Shown here: positions 57,501 to 64,000 of the stretch, piece by piece
How positions within the stretch are numbered: position 1 is the stretch's first letter
How the letters are laid out: every line of letters begins with the position of its first letter
NCBI GenBank assembly: GCA_027704905.1
Contig: CM051021.1
Span: 4,136,359-4,200,358, forward strand
DNA from: Muraenolepis orangiensis
Lineage: Eukaryota > Chordata > Actinopteri > Gadiformes > Muraenolepididae
DNA length: 64,000 nt
Direction: 5' to 3'
Translations under genes and position numbers: made by a program
Notes under the pieces: model-generated
Database searches by the model: none
What the model saw: the letters and a program-made list of their open reading frames with translations, nothing else
Told to the model about the DNA's origin: nothing

Positions 57501-58029
57501 GTCTCTGAGGAGAAATCGACGAGCAAGACAAGGAAATGAAGTCACAGGAATGAAAGGGAGCTCAGTCATACTCCCATGTAACATTGGACTCTATAAAGCA
57601 GACGCTGTATGGACGAAACAAAACAGGAAACTCAGCGAATTACACTCAAATTCCACACATGAAAACAGAATGAAACAATTTTGTAATTGTTCACTCCTCA
57701 TCAAAGATGTCAAACAGGAAGATGAAGGGCAATATGAATGCAGAGATCCGAATTTTCCTTTGTTTAACTATAAGAATACAACCCTAACAATACAAGAGAA
57801 CAGTGAAAATCGAACACAACCATTAGCAACTTCAATGGAGACAGAAACTCTCATGACTCTAAGTCCACGCACTACTTTGAAACCAGCTCCCTCAAACTCA
57901 AGTACAATCTTTGTCTCTACCACCATCAACACGCTGAGACCGGATTATCTGAACACAGAAGCCTCCACTGCGAGTATAGCCTTGACTATCGTAACTAGAA
58001 TCCCACAAGATCCAGAAGGACTCCAGTAG
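57472..58029 (+). CDS. env-position frame with immunoglobulin-like domain
   Basis: 185 codons from the ATG at 57472. Residues 1-24 are basic (RRNRRARQ) with no hydrophobic signal. Next comes an Ig-like fold: strand-B Cys in SSVILPC (57577), Trp 11 residues later (57610), and DEGQYEC (Cys at 57739), 54 residues from the first Cys. A stalk of about 75 residues rich in Thr and Ser, with Asn-X-Thr/Ser sites, follows. The frame stops at 58029, 14 bases before a membrane segment in another frame. The position and overlap with pol are those of env. I see no surface-subunit sequence. It may be a captured host Ig gene segment, or an unusual native envelope. Without a signal peptide the product would not be secreted as it stands. 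Confidence 0.65.
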   Translation: MTLEMSTRHKSLRRNRRARQGNEVTGMKGSSVILPCNIGLYKADAVWTKQNRKLSELHSNSTHENRMKQFCNCSLLIKDVKQEDEGQYECRDPNFPLFNYKNTTLTIQENSENRTQPLATSMETETLMTLSPRTTLKPAPSNSSTIFVSTTINTLRPDYLNTEASTASIALTIVTRIPQDPEGLQ

Positions 58030-58249
58030 AAGCAACACAACCATCTTTGGAGTTGGTCTAATTGTCGTGATCCTGATAATCAGTTGTGCTATTCCTATCA
58101 TACGAGGAATGATAACGAGGGGTATTGGTAGAGCGATGAATATACAGGCAGTTCAGATGGCTATCATGCGAGCAGAAGAGTATGAAGGCCGATGTGTGTG
58201 TTCAATTCCTGAAGATCGGTACGCAGTACTTAAACATCAGAGTGTGTGA
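57995..58249 (+). pseudogene. env-like membrane anchor and cytoplasmic tail, shifted frame
   Basis: The frame open from 57995 encodes a 20-residue hydrophobic helix (58043-58102, FGVGLIVVILIISCAIPII), a basic stop-transfer (RGMITRGIGR) and a tail of about 45 residues ending at TGA 58247. It resembles the end of a retroviral transmembrane subunit. It lies in the frame one base off from the Ig-like frame, so one indel near 57995-58029 separates them. Confidence 0.55.
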
Positions 58250-58890
58250 AGAGGTTATAGATGTTTGAAGGGATGCGCCTAGGACAGGGACAATTATTCA
58301 AAATACTGTGAAAGACAATAAATTATGGACAGACCTAAGTTGGCAAATACTCATCCATTCATATTTCAACATAATTTTTATTTTTTATCTTTTTGTTGTA
58401 TTTGTTTTGAATTATGTTTCTGGATGCTTGGTCAAACTGCAGACTGACTGAGTTTTCCTTTGGAACCCTGGTGACCACAAGATGAAGCTGATCTTGTGTT
58501 TCATTGGTGCATTTATTTGTGTTGTTTTGAAGGATTTACTTTGCAAGTTTTATTCTGATTTGTTTGTGGTAACATTGTTACATTTCATTTATTTCCTTTA
58601 TGTGTATTATTCTGTTCATTTTTAATTTCTTTTTTGAATTTTGAATTTTTTGTTTTATCAATGTTGTTTTGCAGATTGACACTGGGGTTAGTCACTCTGC
58701 AAGGGGGGAGATGAAGGTTTTCATTGATAAACATTTTCATTGATAAACATTTTCATTGATAAACATCTCTAAATACATAATATGTTGTAGAGAACTACAC
58801 AGTGATGGGTTACTTTCAAGTATAACCTATTCAAGCATGATTACATTTATGTCATACAATAATCAAATACAATGTATTTTTTGGTCTATT
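58250..58890. other. non-coding, with a second polypurine-like tract
   Basis: AT-rich. Contains aaggggggagatga (about 58699-58712), which looks like a polypurine tract but is not followed by this element's LTR, and three copies of ttttcattgataaaca just after it. Confidence 0.5.
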
Positions 58891-59296
58891 ATTCAGAGTC
58901 AACAGGACTAGCGGAAAGGGCTAATGGAACAATTACATTGAATTTAAATAATATGAAGAGGCTTAACTAACATGTTTGTCCCTTATAGGATACTTGGACA
59001 CAGTGAGGAACCAAAGCAGCTAGAAGATGCTAGCTACATGTATAAAATGCCTCACATCTGTCTATGAGTGTCTGTTTGAACAGGAGCAGGCAGCCGATCC
59101 AACCTCAGACAAACCATCACCCCAGGTTGAGGACTGGGTATACGTCCGTATCCTAAAACCAACGTGGGTCCAGTCAAACGTTAAGCGATCATACCAGATC
59201 CAAGTCACATCATCTGCCATCCTGATAGATGTGGACCTTGGATACGTCTCAGCGGTTGCAGTCCAACACAACCTACATATGGATTCCATTGAATAA
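58891..59296 (+). pseudogene. second, diverged retroviral integrase remnant
   Basis: STGLAERANGTI (about 58898-58935) matches the end of the integrase core. After a gap, frame 59027-59296 carries EQEQAADP, VEDWVYVRILKPTW and YQIQVTSSAI, an integrase C-terminal domain clearly different from the one at 57000. It marks an older or different retrovirus in this provirus. Confidence 0.55.
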
Positions 59297-59675
59297 CATC
59301 ACACCATGCTAATGAAAGGGGGTTTTCTTCTACAGCAACATTAAGAAGATTTGCTAGGACCATAAAATACCTGATTTAGGGAATCATGGGCCCCCTAAGA
59401 TCACTAATCATACAATATGTTTTATCAGGATGATAATGTGAAAGTTGAGATACCTTAGACTTGGTGTTACAGGTATGATGGGTCAACTCATCCCATTGAT
59501 TTGGATTAACTAAGATTTTATTTTTCAATATGTTTTTGATATAATGCAATCATACTATACATATATATATATATATATATACAAGTGTGGTTTAATGGTT
59601 ATGAAGCCTATTCGTATCAGATTAACAGATTTTGTGTTTGTTTTGATTGTGTTTAATGTTTTGTGCTTAATTCCC
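59297..59675. other. non-coding AT-rich stretch
   Basis: Includes a (TA)n run near 59560. Nothing else seen. Confidence 0.4.
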
Positions 59676-60012
59676 CCCATCCATCCATCTTCTCCCGCTT
59701 ATCCGAAATCGGGTCGCGGAGGCAGCAGCTCCAGCAGGGGACTCCAAACTTCCCTCTCCCTGGCAACATCGACTAGCTCTGACTGGGGGATCCCGAGGCG
59801 TTCCCAGGCCAGTGTGGAGATGTAATCACCCCACCTGTACCTCGGTCTGCCCCGTGGTCTCCTCCCAGTTGGATGTGCCTGGAAAACCTCCCTCGGGAGG
59901 CGACCAGGAAGCATCCTTACTAGATGCCCGAACCACCTCAACTGGCTCCTTTCTACGCGAAGGAGCAGCGGCTCTACTCCGAGTCTCTCACGAATTCCCC
60001 CAAGGAATGGTA
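59676..60012 (-). mobile_element. RTE-type LINE 3' fragment
   Basis: Minus-strand frame with LRWFGHLVRM, RLPREVFQAHP and GRPRYRW, ending in LLPPRPD, followed by the (ATCC)n tail (atccatccat on the plus strand). This is the C-terminus of a common fish RTE-like LINE. It inserted into the 3' part of the provirus. Confidence 0.85.
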
Positions 60013-60447
60013 AATCATAAATGAAGACCTTAAGGAATGTAATCTTGTAAGTTTTCATTCTGTGCTACATATATACATATTTACCAGAGAGTATATTTAC
60101 TGAGTATATTTACTACTACAGAGAGTAATAATACTACATTATGCAATATTCACAGAAAGGGGTTTAATCAGAGTTGCAATGCTTGAACTAACGCATGCAT
60201 GAACCTTGTGAACAATTAATTTTACAGGAAGTCCTGAAGGAGAACAGTGACTGTGGTTTTTCTTTGATGTTACAACACTGTATGCAGTACAATCGCATAT
60301 GGTTTTTCAAATTGTCAGTTGAATTGTGTTATGATTCTTTATGTGAACAATATGTTAATTGTGAAACAGAATGATGATGCAATTGAAGGTATATGATGTT
60401 TTTTATTTGTGTAAACATTTTGTGTTGGGACTTCTTTATAGAGTCCC
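60013..60447. other. provirus 3' region, no gene seen
   Basis: AT-rich, short frames only. Confidence 0.4.
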
Positions 60448-60460
60448 AAAGGGGGGAATA
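60448..60460 (+). promoter_or_regulatory. polypurine tract
   Basis: aaaggggggaata immediately before the 3' LTR. Confidence 0.85.
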
Positions 60461-61056
60461 TGTAGTGTATTTTTATACCCTTATTATAATCTAAAACACT
60501 GTCTTTGGATCCTCTATACATTGCAGTAGGTGGCTACAGCATAATCTCCTGGTGGACCCCAAGGCCCACTAGGACATAGAGATGTGTTAAGCAGTTCCAG
60601 ATGTGTAGGTGTTGGTGTGCCTTCAGGCCCTTGTAATGGTGCCTTTAGGCTGGTTTTCAACGCTATCCTACAGAGTGTACAGAGCTCTAACGTAGAGAGT
60701 AGTGCCGTGAAATGTTGTGCAAGCCAAATACGACCCCCTTAGGGGTTTGAGCCATAAACTTGTGACGTGACGATGACCACCGTGATCAACCAGGATACTG
60801 GTTGTACCTCTCAGACCAATAGTATTAAGTTGATGTTTGTTACTTTGACCACTAGGAGTAGTGGTTGTTCTATGATGCTATTGTCTATATAATGTTGGGT
60901 AAAGGAGCGCGTCGCCAGTTCTGCGAATTGGCACGGCAGGCTCCATCTCGCTGCAGCAGATGCTTTCATTTGATGCTTTGTTCAATAAACACCTTGAACT
61001 TAGTATCCGGACCTCTGAGAAAGATTCTTATTCCACCGAGTAGAAATTATACTACA
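60461..61056 (+). repeat. 3' LTR
   Basis: Near-identical to 51035-51632; 596 bases. Confidence 0.92.
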
Positions 61057-61164
61057 ATCGCAAGTGACGACCCTGAACTTAAGAAGGCCCAGGTTCTCAA
61101 CACCCAGGCGCAGTCGGAAGTGACCTTTCCTGTGGAGGCCAAGGACCGAAGTTATTGTATTTAG
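61057..61164 (+). mobile_element. BEL/Pao pol fragment, right part
   Basis: Continues the fragment cut at 51034: IASDDPELKKAQVLNT, then VTFPVEAKDR, ending TAG at 61162. The target duplication atcg starts it. Removing the provirus leaves a one-base frame difference, so the Pao copy was already decayed. Confidence 0.7.
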
Positions 61165-61366
61165 TTTTGTTTACCTTCTATGCAGTATGTTGGCTCTAAG
61201 TCATTGTAAAATCATATACAAGTGATATGTTTGGTGGGAGTGTAACTGCCTCTGTGTTCAGTTTGAGTTTTTGGTTCCTACCTAAATGCTGTAGAGTAAG
61301 AGCGGAACTAATGGTTGAAGCGCACAGTGTTCCGGGGACGTTTATGCCGACGCACGCGTGTCAAAA

Positions 61367-61374
61367 TATATAAG
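61367..61374 (+). promoter_or_regulatory. TATA box, second zinc-finger copy
   Basis: TATATAAG, same context as at 38911. Confidence 0.6.
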
Positions 61375-61645
61375 AGAAAGTTCCGTCACAGTCAGTCAGT
61401 TCGGTCGGTCAGTTCAGTCAGTGAAGTTCCATAATTTCCTCTCTTATTGCATGCAGCCAATAAGGTACGTTTGGTGTTGTGGTTGTTAGGTAGGCTCAAG
61501 CCAGGTAGCTAAAGTGCTAACGAAATGTTTGCTAAGTGAGTTTATTGTTATTATTATTGCAGAAGGATTTAATGTGTTTTGTAGGTTAAGTTAATTTTGG
61601 TTAACAATATTGTAAAGACATGTGACACTAAGAGACGAAGTGAGA

Positions 61646-62501
61646 AGGCTTCCGATCATTATCGGCCGATTTTGAAGAAAAATGCGCAATCGGAGAATGC
61701 CGATCTTTCTTTAATGTTGCCGATTTCATAGCCGATCCTGCACGTGAGAAACACGTGAGCTCATTTCTTTACCAACAAGACAAATTTAATAAGACACCTG
61801 AAAACCCATCACCCAGCGCAGCATGGCGAGTTTGTTAAACTGACTGTGGAGAACGAGAACCCCAGGAATGCATGATGGATGAAACTGTTCTATAGTACAG
61901 GGGTTCCCACCCTTTTTTGTGCCACGGACCGGCAGATACATGAAAAAAAATCTCGCGGACCAGTTGTCAATTTTCGCGGACCGGTTGTCAAAGTGTGTGT
62001 CAACACACACCCCTAACAAAACGGCAGGGCTCGATTTCAGTATAAACGCGCATGTACGCGCAGCGCCCGTAACACAAACCCCGGCTCGTTCACGACCGAC
62101 ACGTCACTAGCGCGTAGTCTCTTTAGTAGCGCGTGTAACTGAAAGTCTCGTTATGCCGCCGATATATATTTAATCTATATATATAGATTATACCGCTATA
62201 TAATCTATATATATAGATTATACTATATATATCATCTCTATATATAGATTATACCGCCTGCCGTTCACCTATACTCAAATTATTTGAGTCAAATATGATG
62301 ATAAACACACAGCTGTTTCGCCAGTAACACCTCCACGGCCCGGTACCGGTCTGCGGCCCGGCGGTTGGGAACCCCTGCTATAATAGACTGTTATAGCAGC
62401 AATACACTGTAGACCGCTATAGCTGCAAAAAAAATAAAAAATCGGTGGGGCAGATATTTCTCATTGTGATCGGTGGCAAAAAACGTGATGTCCCATCCCT
62501 A
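61646..62501. mobile_element. nested hAT pair, second copy
   Basis: Inner element 61898-62377. The outer element lacks its left terminus here (the join near 61644 has lost the end and target duplication). Confidence 0.75.
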
Positions 62502-62747
62502 AGTAGAAATAATATGGATGTATGTTGTTATTGTTTGATCTGTGATTTATTGTATTTCATGGGTGTGTTTCACAGTTCTCACGGTCCGGATTTGAATAAA
62601 TCCTACCAGTATCATAAAGAACGCATTGCTGTCATCATTGTATGAGAGGGAATTACACTCTGGTCATTGTTTCACACACGGACTCAGTCTATTTATCTTT
62701 TCTTACAGGAGGCAGAGCTTGATTCCAGCTTCTCTTCCAGCCTCATT

Positions 62748-63083
62748 ATGACAGATCCTCTGGATTCCTCTGGTTTTCATCCTTCATCATGTCGGAGTTT
62801 GTCAAACTCCACCTCCAACTCAACAGACGTGACTGAGAGCCGCCTGATGGAGAGCACTGTACTGGTGAACAAATCAAAGTTAGATGAACTTTTTCGATTC
62901 TGTCAGACCTGCGGGCATCCCCTCATCCAGAAGAGCCTCAAAAGCATGAACTGTGGAGCTCAATTGAAAATCAAATGGATGTGCACAAATGGGCACGCTG
63001 GGACCTGGCTTTCCTGTCCGGATGTCGGAATGCACACCTGCCAACCTGCACACAGTTTGTGTTCCAGCTACACAATTCCGCAG
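62748..63083 (+). CDS. zinc-finger protein, second copy, first coding exon (partial gene)
   Basis: 112 codons from MTDPLDSS to SYTIPQ with the same acceptor (exon start 62709) and donor (cag/gtacta) as 40332-40667. I see no coding difference in the exon. Exons 3 and 4 would lie beyond 64000, at about 64170 and further. So the gene is duplicated in tandem, and whether the second copy has its fingers is not visible here. Confidence 0.8.
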
Positions 63084-64000
63084 GTACTAGTTAACACTAT
63101 GCAGACATTGGCTTATCCCTTAAAGTGTAAGTAAACACCCTGTTTCAGCTCGGCTTCGAACGCTAAGATTTGTGTGGTGTTGTGTTTTGGGCGAGGAGTT
63201 CTTGGAAGGAGGGAGGGGGGGGGAATGTGTAATCCCCATTGTTACCATCCACACAAACTTAGTGATCCATTTTTTGAAATTATTTTTTTAAGCTAGCACT
63301 GTCATTGTGTATTGTTTGTTATTATTAATAATGACAAAGCTGCATATGAAATGCACACCACACACTGTGGCACTATACTATTAAGTGCCCAAGAAGCTAA
63401 AATGAATATTTCAGCGGTCAGGGATATTTACCAAATTTTTCCACTTCGGAGGCCCTCTTAACAATCACCCCAGATAGCTTTTATCTTCATTGCACTTGGA
63501 CATCGGTGTTGACATATTGGTTTTTAGAAAGCACACTTTTAAATACATTTAAAGTCATTCCAACCCACTTCTATTAAACAACACAATGGTGTTGAAAGGA
63601 ACAGTACTTTTTTCATTTCAGCCTTATCTGTTAAATGAAAAAATAAATAAACCGTGCAGTAGTTAAACTAGTGCAATTTCACTTTGCAGTTGTTCGCCTG
63701 TGATTGACAGGAGGCGGGACAACATGTTACAAGTTCTGTCCTTGATGTGGACGGCATTCACACTTGGCTTCTAGCTGTATTGTGTAGGTGCTACTCTGCA
63801 CAACTTTTTCCCAAAAGATCCACTAAGTCTAAAATAAGTAGTTTTTGTGTTCGGTTTTTCCTGAATCGATTGTTCGCAATTCTCCTCAGACCTAAAATGA
63901 TTAAATGCAAACTGAATAAAATTATATATTGTGTTTTTTTGGTTTGAAAATAATAAATGTGTAAGCCCTGAAAAAAAAAAACATGTTAAGTCCTGTTTGT

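Larger units (their letters stand above)
51035..61056 (+). mobile_element. endogenous retrovirus, non-autonomous, with Ig-like insert
   Basis: A 10-kb provirus with TG...CA LTRs (598 and 596 bases), a 4-base target duplication atcg (51031-51034 and 61057-61060), gag, traces of pro and integrase, an env-position frame and a polypurine tract. The LTRs differ by about four substitutions and one 2-base indel, indicating recent integration. Reverse transcriptase, RNase H and the integrase core are missing. Gag capsid style, CCHC finger and integrase C-terminus point to a gamma/epsilon-like retrovirus. Other insertions (RTE fragment, second integrase remnant) lie in the 3' part. Confidence 0.9.
61179..64000 (+). 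repeat. second copy of the zinc-finger gene 5' region
   Basis: Closely matches 38722-41560: promoter, exon 1, the hAT pair, exon 2 and part of intron 2. Differences are scattered single bases and small deletions. The distance between copies is about 22.46 kb. The copy runs off the window. Confidence 0.92.

Overview
The window is vertebrate, almost certainly teleost, nuclear DNA. It has spliced genes with GT-AG introns, egg-coat (zona pellucida AX type) exons, fish-type L2, L1, RTE and hAT repeats, long dinucleotide microsatellites and an endogenous retrovirus. I cannot name the species. There is one 1,000-base assembly gap (37722-38721), and host genes lie on both strands.

Left half (1-37721): a head-to-tail array of four units starting at about 1, 6519, 16510 and 34441. 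Each unit carries the same repeat block (tRNA-derived SINE heads, an L2 fragment, other LINE tails), followed at higher coordinates by minus-strand exons of a zona pellucida AX (ZPAX-like) gene. Unit C (16510-34440) holds a complete-looking gene. I could chain 18 coding exons, from the ATG at 33459 down to the stop at 21220, with every splice phase agreeing (792 residues). Units A and B keep only exons 1-6. In B, exon 5 is split by a LINE whose 981-codon endonuclease/reverse transcriptase frame is still open. About 200 bases upstream of each of the three start codons lies an orphan copy of the last two exons (17 and 18). Unit D is cut by the gap.

Right half (38722-64000): a plus-strand gene for an acidic six-finger C2H2 protein (TATA box at 38911, coding exons 40332-43719). 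Its 5' portion is repeated at 61179-64000. Between the two copies lie exons of a transposase-derived protein (46945-47629), an internally deleted hAT element, a frame-broken THAP domain exon (49274-49620), several hAT MITEs, a set of palindromes and a BEL/Pao RNase H fragment. The Pao fragment is split by a 10-kb endogenous retrovirus (51035-61056, 4-base target duplication atcg).

The retrovirus is the most unusual object. Its LTRs differ at only about four substitutions and one indel in about 597 bases, so it is young. Yet its reverse transcriptase, RNase H and integrase core are gone and its protease lacks the catalytic motif. The env position is occupied by a reading frame with an immunoglobulin-like fold, a Ser/Thr-rich stalk and then a membrane anchor in a shifted frame. 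Its leader between primer site and gag is 2.4 kb of minisatellites. It must have moved with proteins supplied in trans.

The genes do not form one pathway. The ZPAX array is expected to work in the oocyte envelope, and the zinc-finger gene is a probable nuclear regulator. The rest is a record of nested insertions and two local segmental duplications.
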